A DNA stretch of 64,000 nt from Wenzhouxiangella sp. XN201 (GTDB lineage Bacteria > Pseudomonadota > Gammaproteobacteria > Xanthomonadales > Wenzhouxiangellaceae): positions 1 to 64,000 of the forward strand of contig NZ_JAAIVI010000020.1 in assembly GCF_011008905.1 (NCBI RefSeq), given 5' to 3'. Of this stretch, positions 1-9,127 are shown piece after piece. Under the pieces are notes generated by a model. The model did not search any database. It had not been told where the DNA came from and worked only from the letters and a program-made list of their open reading frames with translations. Position 1 is the first letter of the stretch. Each line of letters begins with the position of its first letter. The translations under genes and the position numbers were made by a program.

Positions 1-354
1 CAGGCCAACCCTTCTGATACGGGCGACTCTTTCGGCTTCAGCGGTGATCTGGGCAACTTCAGCCTGATGCACGGCGAGTTCGTCGTGGAGACACGGACAC
101 CCGGCGTTTACGCGGTAAGCGAAATCGTACCGGACGGCTGGCAGCTCGACAGCGCGACTTGCGACGATGGCTCGCCGGTCAATGCCATCGATCTTGGGGC
201 TGGCGAGAGCGTTACCTGCACGTTTATCAATTCGCAGCAGGTGGAGTCGCGGAGTGTGCCGATCTTTTCACAGGGCGGGATTGCACTGTTTGTCTTGATG
301 ATGATGGTCATCGCCGCAGTATTCCTGCGGTATTTCGATCTGAATCGAAGATAG
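1..354 (+). CDS. C-terminal end of an exosortase-type surface protein (partial)
   Basis: The frame is open from the first base, so the start lies outside the window. The visible 117 residues hold the end of a prealbumin-like/SdrD B-like beta domain (pattern TPGVYAVSEIVPDGWQL, then CDDGS and VTCTFIN), as found repeated in large secreted adhesin-like proteins. It ends with VPIFSQGG, a hydrophobic stretch of about 20 residues and a basic tail (LRYFDLNRR). This tripartite tail resembles IPTL-CTERM/PEP-CTERM sorting signals processed by an exosortase, so the protein is probably exported and anchored or released at the envelope. The motif is VPIF rather than canonical IPTL, so the exact sorting class is uncertain. 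No exosortase gene is in the window. A hairpin follows the stop. Confidence 0.75.
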   Translation, partial: QANPSDTGDSFGFSGDLGNFSLMHGEFVVETRTPGVYAVSEIVPDGWQLDSATCDDGSPVNAIDLGAGESVTCTFINSQQVESRSVPIFSQGGIALFVLMMMVIAAVFLRYFDLNRR

Positions 355-381
355 TTGTTCAGAGGTTCCCTAGAGAGACGA

Positions 382-415
382 CCCTGGCCGCTCGCGCGGT
401 CAGGGACTCTTCTTG
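382..415. terminator. Hairpin between convergent genes
   Basis: CCCTG/CAGGG plus CCG/CGG arms (382-390 and 397-405) with one G-U pair and loop CTCGCG, followed by a T/C-rich run (ACTCTTCTTGT). It lies after the surface-protein stop and overlaps the last codons of the opposing Crp/Fnr gene, so it may stop transcription from the left. The T tract is imperfect. Confidence 0.5.
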
Positions 416-1116
416 TCTGTGATCTCGAGACCGAACTGGCGCTGATAGGCGGCCAGGGTCGCCGGGTAACAATCGCAGGCGACCGACTCCAGACCGGAGC
501 GCGACAGTACCTGGATACGACCGCGAGCATAGCAGATAAACTGCTTTTTCTGCAGTTTGCCGGCCGCGATCGTGACCGCGCTTCGGCGCACGCCCAGCAT
601 GTTCGCCAGGAACAAGTGGGTCAGCATCAAGGGCTGGCCATGGGCCCGGTCGTCCATCGTCAACAGCCAGCGAGCCAGGCGGGCGGAAACTTCGTGGAAG
701 GCATTGCAGGCAGCGTTCTGGGCCAGTTGCTCGGCCCGCACGAACAGGTAGCGATCGACGATGCTTTTCAGTGCCGGGCTGTTGGTGAGCAGGCGCCGGA
801 ACCGGGTGGCCGAAACCTGGAGGGCGGCACCGGAACTCTGGACGACGGCCTGCATGGGATGGCGGTCGACGCCCAGGGCCAGCGAGGCGCCTAGCATGCC
901 CTCGTGGCCGATCATGCTCATCTCCAGGGGTTTGTGGCCATGAACCTCGGCCATGACCGATATGATCGCCGTCGTCGGAAACAGTACCTGGAAAATCGGC
1001 GCACCCGCTTCGGCAATAACCTGATTGAATTCGAGGTCAATCTGGAGAGACGCGGCCAGTAGTGACTGGGCGGCGTCAGCGGGTAGTCGATCGATGAGTT
1101 GATTGGTGTCAGGCAT
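400..1116 (-). CDS. Crp/Fnr-family transcriptional regulator (divergent copy)
   Basis: 238 residues: an N-terminal cyclic-nucleotide-binding-type beta-barrel (about 20-120), a dimer helix, and a C-terminal winged HTH (ANMLGVRRSAVTIAAGKL as recognition region). The start ATG at 1116 is preceded by AAGGA at good spacing; a TTG further upstream lacks this support. The second half shares the family pattern of the next two genes (ARWLL, ANMLGVRR, YARGRIQVL versus YQRGRITVL) but is clearly divergent from them. No N-terminal Cys cluster for an Fnr-type Fe-S site is visible. DNA-binding role in the cytoplasm is secure; effector and targets are unknown. It lies downstream of two close paralogues on the same strand. 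Confidence 0.85.
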   Translation of the reverse strand: MPDTNQLIDRLPADAAQSLLAASLQIDLEFNQVIAEAGAPIFQVLFPTTAIISVMAEVHGHKPLEMSMIGHEGMLGASLALGVDRHPMQAVVQSSGAALQVSATRFRRLLTNSPALKSIVDRYLFVRAEQLAQNAACNAFHEVSARLARWLLTMDDRAHGQPLMLTHLFLANMLGVRRSAVTIAAGKLQKKQFICYARGRIQVLSRSGLESVACDCYPATLAAYQRQFGLEITDKKSP

Positions 1117-1231
1117 TGCGGCATCCTTGGCTCGGCCCAATACTCGCCGTCAGGCATGCCATGGTCTGTGCGCTACGGCACATTTCCAGAATGCTTAAGC
1201 GAGGCGCATTACCTGTTCAATGCGTCGCGCA

Positions 1232-1244
1232 TCCTGAATCAGGA
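1232..1244. repeat. Short perfect palindrome in the inter-regulator gap
   Basis: TCCTGAATCAGGA (6-nt arms around one central base) lies between two Crp/Fnr genes, 117 nt upstream of the start of the divergent copy. A looser repeat CGCATT/AATGCG (1205-1224) sits beside it. It could be an operator for one of these regulators or a small terminator; nothing in the sequence decides this. Confidence 0.3.
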
Positions 1245-1249
1245 ATTGC

Positions 1250-1963
1250 CTAAAGATGCTTCGCGTAATCCATCAGGCGGTCGGTTTCTTGCTTGACCAC
1301 GGCGTAGCACTCGCAGCAGCGCGCCTCCAGGCGCGGGCGGTCCAGCACGGTGATGCGCCCGCGTTGGTAGTGGATGATACCCAGATCCTGCAACTTGTGA
1401 GCCGCCTCGGTCACCCCTTCGCGGCGCACGCCCAGCATGTTGGCGATCAGTTCCTGGGTCATGGTCAGTTCGTTGCCTGGCAGCCGGTCCAGGGACAGCA
1501 GCAGCCAGCGGGCCAGCTGCTGGTCGATGTGATGGTGCCGGTTGCACACCGCGGTCTGGCCCATCTGGGTGATCAGGGCCTGGGTGTAGCGCAGCAACAG
1601 CATGCGCATGGTGGCATCGTTGTGGAATTCGTGCTTGAGGTCGGTCGCCCTCATCCGGTAAGCCGTGCCGGCGCTCTGGACAACCGCCCGGCTGGGTGTG
1701 CTGTCCCCGCCCATGAACACCGCGATGCCGACGATGCCCTCGTGGCCCACAATCGAGATCTCGGCCGAGTGGCCGTCGAGCATGACGTAGAGCAAAGAGA
1801 CGATGCAGTCGGCCGGGAAATAGACGTACTTCACTTTCTGGCCGGAGGCATCGATTTCCTGGCCCAGCGGCAGCTCGATCTCGCGCAGCATTGGAAACAC
1901 CCGATCCTTTACTGGATCAGGCAAGAGGGCGAGCAAGTCGTTGCGTTCCGGTCCGGTTTTCAC
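1250..1963 (-). CDS. Crp/Fnr-family transcriptional regulator (tandem copy A)
   Basis: About 237 residues: cyclic-nucleotide-binding-like domain (KYVYFPADCIVSLLYVML onward), then a C-terminal HTH with TMTQELIANMLGVRREGVTE. It is very similar along its whole length to the next gene (2114-2899), about 80% identical by eye, so the two are a tandem duplication. The start is one of three in-frame GTG codons (1972, 1969, 1963); I prefer 1963 because AGGTGG sits 5 nt before it. A conserved C-terminal Cys-rich patch (RCCECYAVVK) is shared with copy B and partly with the divergent copy (ACDCYPA). The signal sensed is unknown. Confidence 0.85.
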   Translation of the reverse strand: MKTGPERNDLLALLPDPVKDRVFPMLREIELPLGQEIDASGQKVKYVYFPADCIVSLLYVMLDGHSAEISIVGHEGIVGIAVFMGGDSTPSRAVVQSAGTAYRMRATDLKHEFHNDATMRMLLLRYTQALITQMGQTAVCNRHHHIDQQLARWLLLSLDRLPGNELTMTQELIANMLGVRREGVTEAAHKLQDLGIIHYQRGRITVLDRPRLEARCCECYAVVKQETDRLMDYAKHL

Positions 1964-2113
1964 AGCCACCACCTGATGCCGGCAACTCAGATGGATAGAA
2001 TAACCACTTGCCTCGGCCTGGTCTATTCCAGGTAGCCGTCGAAAGGCACTTGCGGTTCCCGGCAGCTGGTGGCTCGAGGCAGGCTGGTCGCGTCCCCAAT
2101 GTCCAGAGGCTGC

Positions 2114-2899
2114 TTACAGGAACTTCGAGTAGGATGCCAGGCGGTCGGTTTCTTCCTTGACCACGGCGTAGCACTCGCAGCTTTGTTCTTCCAGCTTTTC
2201 ACGGTCGAGCACGGTGATCCGCCCGCGCTGGTAGCTGATGACTTCCATCTTTGCCAACTTGCGGGCCGCCTCGGTTACCCCTTCCCGGCGCACGCCCAGC
2301 ATGTTGGCGATCAGCTCCTGGGTCATGGTCAGTTCGTTGGTCGGCAGCCGGTCCAGGGACAGCAACAGCCAGCGAGCCAGTTGCTTGTCGATGGAGTGAT
2401 GCCGGTTGCACACCGCGGTCTGGGCCATCTGGGTGATCAGGGACTGGGTGTAGCGCAGCATCAGCATGCGCATGGCCGCATCGTTGTGGAATTCGTGCTT
2501 GAGGTCGGAGGCCGGCATCCGGTAGGCCGTGCCGGCGCTCTGGACAACCGCCCGGCTGGGCGTGCTGTCCCCGCCCATGAATACCGCGATGCCGACGATG
2601 CCCTCGCGACCCACGACCGAAATCTCGGCCGAGTGGCCGTCGAGCATGACGTAGAGCAAAGAGATGATGCAGTCGGCCGGGAAATAGACGTAGCGCACAT
2701 CCTGGCCGGCGGCATAGATCTCCTTGCCCAGCGGCAGGTCGACTTCGCGCAACTGTGGAAATACCCGATCCTTTATCTTCTGAGGTAAAAGAGCGAGCAG
2801 TTCATTGCGCTCCGGACCGGTGTTCGCACCTGATTTCCAGTCCTTTTCCTGCTGGGCGATGTCAGCGCCCATTTCCTTTCGTTCCGATCCGGTCGTCAT
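2114..2899 (-). CDS. Crp/Fnr-family transcriptional regulator (tandem copy B)
   Basis: 261 residues starting at MTTGSERKEMG. The ATG at 2899 has GGAG at proper distance; in-frame codons further upstream (to 3085) lie in sequence that looks non-coding. It has about 25 extra N-terminal residues compared with copy A, then the same effector-binding domain (DVRYVYFPADCIISLLYV) and HTH (TMTQELIANMLGVRREGV). The C-terminal SCECYAVVKEETDRL matches copy A. Near identity of the recognition helices suggests both copies bind the same or very similar sites, while differences in the barrel could split signal response. It is transcribed away from the RND efflux operon across a 356-bp intergenic region. Confidence 0.88.
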   Translation of the reverse strand: MTTGSERKEMGADIAQQEKDWKSGANTGPERNELLALLPQKIKDRVFPQLREVDLPLGKEIYAAGQDVRYVYFPADCIISLLYVMLDGHSAEISVVGREGIVGIAVFMGGDSTPSRAVVQSAGTAYRMPASDLKHEFHNDAAMRMLMLRYTQSLITQMAQTAVCNRHHSIDKQLARWLLLSLDRLPTNELTMTQELIANMLGVRREGVTEAARKLAKMEVISYQRGRITVLDREKLEEQSCECYAVVKEETDRLASYSKFL

Positions 2900-3255
2900 G
2901 GCCGAATTCTCCGTCTCCGCTTCAAGTCCGCTCCCCATTATGATGCAGTGGGCGCCGTCGCTTATGTGCGGTACCGAACAGTCCGGCCCGGGAGGGGAGG
3001 TTATGGCCCGAGGCCTTCGCCCGCGGCGTGCTTGACTGAGTGTCGTCGATGCGATCGGTACGCCAAGTCGCAGCGGCGTCATCATTCGTATAGTGGCAGA
3101 CTATGAGAATAGCGCTGACATGGCCCCGTTGACAACGCTTTCGCGACGGATTTGTTAGTTTCCAGTGAAACCATCCGGGCGGGTCGTTGTCGGCTCCCTA
3201 GTACGCTGGTCCGGTGGCCGGCACCGATCAACGGATTCGAGAGGGCGGATACCCC
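2900..3255. promoter_or_regulatory. Divergent intergenic region between crp copy B and the RND operon
   Basis: A 356-bp stretch without a supported gene. On the plus strand a perfect TTGACA is seen at 3129-3134, with a weak -10 candidate about 18 nt later (TGTTAG, 3153-3158), which would drive the RND operon. No clear Crp-type TGTGA-N6-TCACA or Fnr-type TTGAT-N4-ATCAA site is visible by eye. Other small open frames here have no start signal or similarity. Confidence 0.4.
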
Positions 3256-4485
3256 GTGAGCACTGAAACACCTGCAGTCAGAAAAGACGATGACAATCGA
3301 CGCCTCAGGATCACCCTGCTGATCTGCGCCGCCCTGGTGCTAGGGGCCGCGATTCTGCTCTATCTCATCTTCAGTACGGAACCGACCGCGCGCCGCGACG
3401 GCGCCGTGCGCCAGACCGCCTCACTGGTCGATGTGGTGCAGGGTGAGTACGGCACGTTCAGGCCCACCATCGAGGCCATGGGCACGGTGCGACCGGCGCG
3501 GGAGATTTCACTGAGCGCGCGGGTCGAGGGCGAAGTGGTCTCCCTGGGAGATGGCTTCGAGCCCGGCGGTTTCGTCGATGCCGGTGAGTTGCTGGTGGCG
3601 ATCGACGAGGCCGACTATCGGATCGCCGTCGAGCAGCGCGGCAGCGCGCTCGAGCAGGCGATTGCCGAACTCGAGATCGAACGCGGCCAGCAACAAGCTG
3701 CACGTGCCGACTACGAATCCTTCAATCGCGAACTGCCGCCGGAGCGCCGCGCGCTGGTGCTGCGCGAGCCGCAGTTGCGCTCGGCCGAGGCGAACGTCGA
3801 ATCGGCCCGTGCCGATCTGCGGCAGGCCGAACTCGACCTGGAACGCGCCACCGTCGAGGCACCGTTTGCGGCCCATGTTCTCGACCGGGCGGTCAATGTC
3901 GGTTCGCAGGTCTCCCCGGGTAGCGAATTGGCCCGCCTGGTCGGCCGGGACACCTACTGGATCGAGGCGACTGTTCCGGTCACACGCCTGGCCTGGCTGA
4001 CGATTCCCGATGGCGAATCGCCGGGATCGCGCGTGGCCGTCCGCAATCGCAGTGCCTGGCCCGAGGGCGTGAGCCGCCAGGGCGAGGTGTTTCGCATGAT
4101 CGGCGAGCTCGAGGGCGATACCCGCCTGGCGCGGATTCTGGTTGCCGTCGACGATCCCCTGGCGCGCGCGGCCGATGCGGGAACGCCCCGCCTGATGCTG
4201 GGCGAATACGTTCAGTGCCTGATCGAGGGCCGCGAAATCACCGACGTCGTGCGCATCGAACGCGAATACATCCGCGCCGACCAGACCATCTGGCTGATGG
4301 CCGACGGGCGGCTGGTGATCCAGCCGGTATCGATCGTCTTCCAGGATGCGACTTATGCCTACATCGACGAGGGCTTAAGCGAAAACGACCGCGTCGTGAC
4401 CACGCGCCTGGCAACTGTGCGCGAGGGCCTGAGGCTGCGGGTCGAGGGCGATGAGGACGCCACCGGCGGAGATGTCGGCCCATGA
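3256..4485 (+). CDS. RND efflux periplasmic adaptor (HlyD/MFP family)
   Basis: 409 residues. One N-terminal membrane anchor ([20 protein letters not shown]) is followed by the barrel-sandwich half motif ([19 protein letters not shown]), a coiled-coil hairpin rich in E, A, Q and R (about 115-200), the second lipoyl half ([19 protein letters not shown]) and a beta-barrel. It links an inner-membrane RND pump to an outer-membrane channel in the periplasm. The GTG at 3256 has GAGAGG upstream and fits the family; another GTG at 3214 is possible. The stop overlaps the pump start (ATGA), so the two are translationally coupled. No outer-membrane factor gene is nearby, so a TolC-like protein encoded elsewhere is presumed. 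Substrate unknown. Confidence 0.9.
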   Translation: MSTETPAVRKDDDNRRLRITLLICAALVLGAAILLYLIFSTEPTARRDGAVRQTASLVDVVQGEYGTFRPTIEAMGTVRPAREISLSARVEGEVVSLGDGFEPGGFVDAGELLVAIDEADYRIAVEQRGSALEQAIAELEIERGQQQAARADYESFNRELPPERRALVLREPQLRSAEANVESARADLRQAELDLERATVEAPFAAHVLDRAVNVGSQVSPGSELARLVGRDTYWIEATVPVTRLAWLTIPDGESPGSRVAVRNRSAWPEGVSRQGEVFRMIGELEGDTRLARILVAVDDPLARAADAGTPRLMLGEYVQCLIEGREITDVVRIEREYIRADQTIWLMADGRLVIQPVSIVFQDATYAYIDEGLSENDRVVTTRLATVREGLRLRVEGDEDATGGDVGP

Positions 4486-7400
4486 GTTCGACGCCACCCG
4501 GTCCCGGCCCGAATCCCGGCGGGGCGATCGCATGGATGGCCACCCATCCGATCGCGGCCAACCTGGCGATGATCATCCTGCTTGCCGGCGGGGTGTACAC
4601 CGCCATCACCATGCAGAAGGAAGTCCAGCCGCGCTACGAGCTGGATTACGTCGACGTCAACGTGTCCTACCCGGGCGCGGCGCCGGAAGAGGTCGAGCAG
4701 GGCATCCTGCTGCCGGTCGAGGAAGCCGTTCGTGGCGTGCAGGGGATCAAGGAACTGACGTCGACGGCGCGCGAGGGGTCGGGATCGATCAATCTCGAGC
4801 TGGTTGCCGGCGTCAACCGCATGCGCGTCTACCAGGACGTCGACCAGGCGGTGGCCCAGATCCGTACCTTCCCGATTGATGCCGAAGAGCCGCGGGTGCG
4901 CCTGCGCTCGTGGCAGCGTGACGTCATGGAAATCGGCCTGTTCGGCGATATCGACATCTGGTCGCTGCGCCAGCTTGGCGAGCGGGTGCGTGACCGCCTG
5001 CTCAACAAGCCCAACATCACGCAGGTCGAGCTCGGCAATGTTCCGGCCTATGTCACGCATGTCGAGATCCCTCAGCAGACCTTGCGCGAGTACGGTCTGA
5101 CGCTCAGCGAGGTGGCCGACATCATCGAGCAGTCCAGCCGCGATGTGCCGGCCGGTGCCATCGACACCAGCCGGGGCGAGATCCTGCTGCGTCTGAACGA
5201 GCGCAAGGTGTGGGCGCGCGACATTGCCGACATTGTCATCGCCAGTTCCGAAAGCGGCGCAGCGCTGACACTGGGAGATATTGCCGAGGTGCGCGACGGC
5301 TTCGAGGAAGCCGGCTTTCACTCGCAATTCAATCGCCAGCCCTCGATCGAGATCGAGATCTTTCGCGTCGGCACGCAGTCGCCGCTGGATGTGGCCGAGT
5401 CGGTGGAGGAAGTGCTCGAGGAGCTCGATCACACCCTGCCGGAGGGCGTGAGCTGGCGCATCGATTCCAACCGGGCCGAGGAGTTCGGTGACCGACTTAA
5501 CCTGCTGCTCAAGAACGGGGCGCTGGCAATCGTCATCATCGTGCTGATCCTGGCGCTGTTCCTGGAGGCGCGCCTGGCCTTCTGGATCATGATGGGCATG
5601 ACCATTTCCTTCGTCGGCGCGATCAACTTCCTGCCGAGCCTGGGGATCAGCATCAACATGATCTCGATGTTCGGGTTCCTGGTGGCGCTCGGCATCGTCG
5701 TCGATGACGCCATCGTGGTCGGCGAGAATGTCTACGAGCAGCGCGAGCGCGGACTGAGCATGACCGATGCGGCCGTTGTCGGCGCCCGTGAGATGGCCTG
5801 GCCGGTGACCTTCAGCATCCTGACCAATATCGTCGCCTTCCTGCCGGTGATGTTCATCCCCGGCATCATGGGGCAGTACTGGTGGCCAATGCCGGTGGTG
5901 GTGGTGACGGTGCTGGCGCTTTCCCTGCTGGAGGCCCTGTTCATCCTGCCATCGCACCTGGCGAATATCCGCGAGCGCTCGCATGCGGCGGTGGGCGAGC
6001 GCCTGCACAACATTCAGCGCAGTTTCGCGCGCGGTGTGAGCAACTGGATCGAGACCCGCTACAAGCCGTTTCTGGAACTGAGCGTGCGCCACCGCTATGT
6101 CACGCTGACCGGAGCACTCGCGCTGCTTGCGGTCACCGGTGGGTACGCGCTCAGCGACCACCTGGGCATGATCATGATGCCCGAGCAGCCGGCCGACGAA
6201 ATCGAGGCCGGCGTTCGCCTGCCGGTGGGCACGACGCGCGATGTGGCCGCCGACATGGCCGCCCAGATCACCGAGGCCACGCACCGGATGTTCGAGGAGA
6301 ACGATCTGTACGAAGCAGCCGAGGGCATCAAGACCAACGTCCGCGGCCGAACCTTTATCGACGTCGAGATCGTGATGCTGCCGCCGGCCGAGCGCGACAT
6401 CAGTACGCAGGAAGTGATCGAGCTGTGGCGCGAACAGATTGGTGACATCAAGGGCGTCGATCAGATCACCTTCGAGGCCGAGCGCGGCCCGGGAAGCTGG
6501 CGCGACGATATCAGTATCGATCTCAGTCACAACGACATCGAGGTGATCGAGCGCGCCTCGGCGGAGCTGGTCGAACGCCTGGAAGCCTTCGGCAATACCC
6601 GTGACGTCAACGACAACTACGAGGCCGGCAAGGCGCAGCTCGATTTCACGCTATTGCCCGAAGGCAGGGCGCTCGGGCTAACGCCGGTGGCGGTCGGGCG
6701 GCAGTTGCGCGGCGCGTTCTACGGCGATATCGCGCTGCGCTACCTGCGCGGCACCAACGAAATCGAAGTGCGCGTCAAGCTGCCGGAAGAAGAACGTGAG
6801 GATATCCGCACGCTCGAAAACTTCATGCTCAGGACGCCCAACGGCGTCGAGGTGGCGCTGGCCGACGTCGCGCGGATCGAGGAAGGTCAGTCGTTCACCT
6901 CGATCAACCGCCGTGACGGGCGTCGCATCATCAATGTCGGTACCGACGTCGAGCCCAAGAGCGCGATCAGCCGGGTTCAGGCGGCTATGGATTCAGAGGT
7001 GATGCCGCAACTCCAGGCCGATTTTCCCGGCCTGACCTGGACTTATGAAGGCAGTAACCAGGAACTGCGTGAATCCACGGCTGCACTGTGGGGTGGCTTC
7101 GGCCTGGCCCTGTTCGCCGTCTACGCGCTACTGGCGATCGCCTTCAGCAGCTACATCCAGCCACTGATCGTGATGCTGGCCATTCCCTTCGGCATTGTCG
7201 GCGGCATCATCGGGCACATACTGCTGGGCTACGACCTGTCGCTGGTGAGTATGCTCGGGGTCGTCGCCGTGTCCGGCGTGGTCGTCAACGGTGCACTGAT
7301 CATGGTGCATTTTGCCAATCGCAAGCGGGGTGAGCTGTCGGCGCATGACGCCATTGTCGCCGCCGGCACGCGCCGCTTCCGGCCGATCGTGCTGACTACC

Positions 7401-7601
7401 GTGACCACTTTCGGCGGGCTGTCTCCGATCATCTTCGAGACTTCCCTGCAGGCCGTTCACCTGGTGCCGATGGCGATCTCGCTCGGCTTCGGCATCGTCT
7501 TCGCGACCTCGATCATGCTGGTGGTCGTGCCGTGCTTTTACATGATGCTCGAGGATATTCATGAAAGCATGCAGCGACGTCGCGCGCGCGGGTCGGCCTG
7601 A
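4482..7601 (+). CDS. RND efflux permease (AcrB/HAE-type)
   Basis: 1039 residues, full length for the family. It shows TM1, a large periplasmic loop, then TM2-TM6. TM4 carries the proton-relay acidic pair ([17 protein letters not shown]). A second periplasmic loop and TM7-12 follow ([28 protein letters not shown]). It is an inner-membrane, proton-driven drug/metabolite exporter working with the adaptor encoded just before it. The ATG overlaps the adaptor stop by 4 nt. The loop sequences are closer to uncharacterised HAE-like pumps than to E. coli AcrB, so the substrate cannot be read from sequence. A very long reverse-strand open frame across it (4359-6530) is a GC-rich shadow. Confidence 0.93.
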   Translation: MSSTPPGPGPNPGGAIAWMATHPIAANLAMIILLAGGVYTAITMQKEVQPRYELDYVDVNVSYPGAAPEEVEQGILLPVEEAVRGVQGIKELTSTAREGSGSINLELVAGVNRMRVYQDVDQAVAQIRTFPIDAEEPRVRLRSWQRDVMEIGLFGDIDIWSLRQLGERVRDRLLNKPNITQVELGNVPAYVTHVEIPQQTLREYGLTLSEVADIIEQSSRDVPAGAIDTSRGEILLRLNERKVWARDIADIVIASSESGAALTLGDIAEVRDGFEEAGFHSQFNRQPSIEIEIFRVGTQSPLDVAESVEEVLEELDHTLPEGVSWRIDSNRAEEFGDRLNLLLKNGALAIVIIVLILALFLEARLAFWIMMGMTISFVGAINFLPSLGISINMISMFGFLVALGIVVDDAIVVGENVYEQRERGLSMTDAAVVGAREMAWPVTFSILTNIVAFLPVMFIPGIMGQYWWPMPVVVVTVLALSLLEALFILPSHLANIRERSHAAVGERLHNIQRSFARGVSNWIETRYKPFLELSVRHRYVTLTGALALLAVTGGYALSDHLGMIMMPEQPADEIEAGVRLPVGTTRDVAADMAAQITEATHRMFEENDLYEAAEGIKTNVRGRTFIDVEIVMLPPAERDISTQEVIELWREQIGDIKGVDQITFEAERGPGSWRDDISIDLSHNDIEVIERASAELVERLEAFGNTRDVNDNYEAGKAQLDFTLLPEGRALGLTPVAVGRQLRGAFYGDIALRYLRGTNEIEVRVKLPEEEREDIRTLENFMLRTPNGVEVALADVARIEEGQSFTSINRRDGRRIINVGTDVEPKSAISRVQAAMDSEVMPQLQADFPGLTWTYEGSNQELRESTAALWGGFGLALFAVYALLAIAFSSYIQPLIVMLAIPFGIVGGIIGHILLGYDLSLVSMLGVVAVSGVVVNGALIMVHFANRKRGELSAHDAIVAAGTRRFRPIVLTTVTTFGGLSPIIFETSLQAVHLVPMAISLGFGIVFATSIMLVVVPCFYMMLEDIHESMQRRRARGSA

Positions 7602-7650
7602 AGCCTGGTGGTGCCGGGGTCGGACGTTCGTTACTGCGGTTTGGTGCTGG

Positions 7651-7764
7651 AAAATGTCGGCATTTTTCGTGATTGATCGCTAAAATACGCCATTTTTCAA
7701 AAAACTTACGTGCGTGTGTTAGATTTGATTGTGAAAGGGGTCACAACAATCCTTCCACAGGAGG
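7651..7764 (+). promoter_or_regulatory. AT-rich leader, candidate promoter and ribosome-binding site of the ATP-grasp operon
   Basis: This gap is markedly AT-richer than its surroundings. AAAATG-TCGG-CATTTTT (7651-7667) could form a weak hairpin followed by T's, possibly ending the RND transcript. A candidate promoter is TCGGCA (7657-7662), 18 nt, TAAAAT (7681-7686). The strong site AGGAGG at 7759-7764 is only 1 nt from the ATG at 7766 but 7 nt from the ATG at 7772, so it selects the second ATG as the start. Confidence 0.4.
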
Positions 7765-7771
7765 CATGAGC

Positions 7772-9058
7772 ATGGTTCAGCAGAATCAGTCCGCACCAAC
7801 CGAGACCGGCGCCACACTGGGCGATTCCGGGAAAAAGGACAAGAACCCCGACAAGGGCTATATCGCCCTGCTTGGCTGGAGCCTCAATGCCATCGACGCC
7901 ATGGCGCGATTCGACCGTCGCTATGTTGTCGTCGCGCCGTCGTGGGCGGCGGACTATGCCCGCGAGAACGACATCCCGTTCATCGAATGGGATTTCGAGC
8001 GGCTCAACGAGCGTTCGCTCGAGATCGCCGAGACCCTCAAGAAGGAGGGCGTGGATGTCTCGATCCCCTTGTTCGAGGAGGTGGTCGAATGGGCCGGCGC
8101 CATCAACTCGGTCCTGATGGACCAGCCGCGCCTGCACGGCCAGTCCGTGCTGTTTCGCGACAAGGCCCTGATGAAGCGTCGTGCGCACCTCGGCGGCATT
8201 CGTGTCGGGGTCTTCGAGGAAGCGCATGATCGCGACGATGTCTACCGCTTTTTGCGCCGCGTCAACCAGACCTTGCTCAAGCTCGACGGTGATCCCAACG
8301 ATCCGATTCACCTCAAGGCTTTCGACCAGGCCGGCTGTCTGGGCCATCGGGTGATTCGAAGGCCGCAGGAAATCGACACCATTCCGGACACGGATTTCCC
8401 GTTGCTGATGGAGTCCCACCTCGACGGCTGGGAGTTCGCCGTCGAAGCCTGGATTCACGACGGCGAGATCAAGTTCCTCAACATCTCCGAATACGTCACG
8501 CTCGGCTACTCGGTGTTCGTGCCGGCCACACCCGAACTTGAGAGCTGGCGGGACGCCATCACCAAGGAAGTCGAGAAACTGATCAAGGCCTTCGACATCA
8601 AGTTCGGGTTGATCCATCCCGAGTACTTCGTGACCGCCGACGGCACCATGTACTTTGGCGAGGTCGCTTATCGTCCGCCGGGTTTCAAGGCCTTCGAGCT
8701 GATCGAGCGCGCCTACGGATTCAACGCCTACCAGGCCACGGCGCTGGTGTTCGACCCCAAGTCGACGAAGGAAGAAGTCGACGCCTTCTTCCCCGAGCCG
8801 GTCAAGGGCGCCAAGGGCCATGCCGGTTGCTTCGGCGTGTTCCCGCGTCGGCGCGTGGTCAGCCAGCTGGCGTTCCCGGAAGAGACGGCCGAGCATCCGT
8901 ACTTCGAAAGCCACGAGCTCTATCCCCTGGAAGAAGAGGTGGTGGCCGAACGCGAAGCCTTCGGTACCCACTGGGGCCTGGTCTACTTCTTTGGCGATGA
9001 TCCGCACAAGATGCGGGATCTGCTCAAGCACCAGGAAGAGCTGGACTTTTATATCTAG
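7772..9058 (+). CDS. ATP-grasp superfamily ligase
   Basis: 428 residues. After a short polar N-terminus comes a Rossmann-like pre-ATP-grasp domain (KGYIALLGWSLNAIDAM, RYVVVAP), then the ATP-grasp fold: FRDKALMKRR (about 128-137), LLMESHLDGWEFAVEAWI, and the Mg/ATP-site strand with GEVAYRPPGFK (Glu297, Arg301), which corresponds to the E-x-N-x-R-x-G motif of carboxylate-amine ligases of the carbamoyl-phosphate/BL00235 type. Such enzymes make an acyl-phosphate with ATP and join it to an amine or amino acid. The substrate is unknown. AGGAGG 7 nt before ATG 7772 fixes the start. It is first in an operon with a Cys-His-Asn protein and a deacetylase, which suggests amide-bond chemistry on a polyamine-like or peptide substrate (inference). 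Confidence 0.85.
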   Translation: MVQQNQSAPTETGATLGDSGKKDKNPDKGYIALLGWSLNAIDAMARFDRRYVVVAPSWAADYARENDIPFIEWDFERLNERSLEIAETLKKEGVDVSIPLFEEVVEWAGAINSVLMDQPRLHGQSVLFRDKALMKRRAHLGGIRVGVFEEAHDRDDVYRFLRRVNQTLLKLDGDPNDPIHLKAFDQAGCLGHRVIRRPQEIDTIPDTDFPLLMESHLDGWEFAVEAWIHDGEIKFLNISEYVTLGYSVFVPATPELESWRDAITKEVEKLIKAFDIKFGLIHPEYFVTADGTMYFGEVAYRPPGFKAFELIERAYGFNAYQATALVFDPKSTKEEVDAFFPEPVKGAKGHAGCFGVFPRRRVVSQLAFPEETAEHPYFESHELYPLEEEVVAEREAFGTHWGLVYFFGDDPHKMRDLLKHQEELDFYI

Positions 9059-9074
9059 GAAACAGGGCTTCCCC

Positions 9075-9109
9075 GGGCCATAATCGCGGCATAAGGCCGC
9101 GATTGGCCC
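9075..9109 (+). promoter_or_regulatory. Strong intercistronic hairpin
   Basis: GGGCC (9075-9079), a 2-nt bulge, AATCGCGGC (9082-9090), loop ATAAG, GCCGCGATT (9096-9104), GGCCC (9105-9109): 14 paired bases around a 5-nt loop. It lies in the 69-bp gap between the ATP-grasp and papain-like genes. There is no T tract, so it may attenuate, protect the 3' end of the first cistron, or mark an RNase processing site rather than end transcription. Confidence 0.5.
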
Positions 9110-9127
9110 CGGCCCGAGAGCTCGCCA

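Noticed and set aside
1973-2113. Fnr- or Crp-type operator between the tandem regulators
   Set aside because: No TTGAT-N4-ATCAA or TGTGA-N6-TCACA match found by eye.
4359-6530. 723-codon open frame on the minus strand
   Set aside because: Lies wholly antisense to the RND permease with its motifs; composition (His, Asp, Arg, Gly-rich) is the usual GC-rich shadow.
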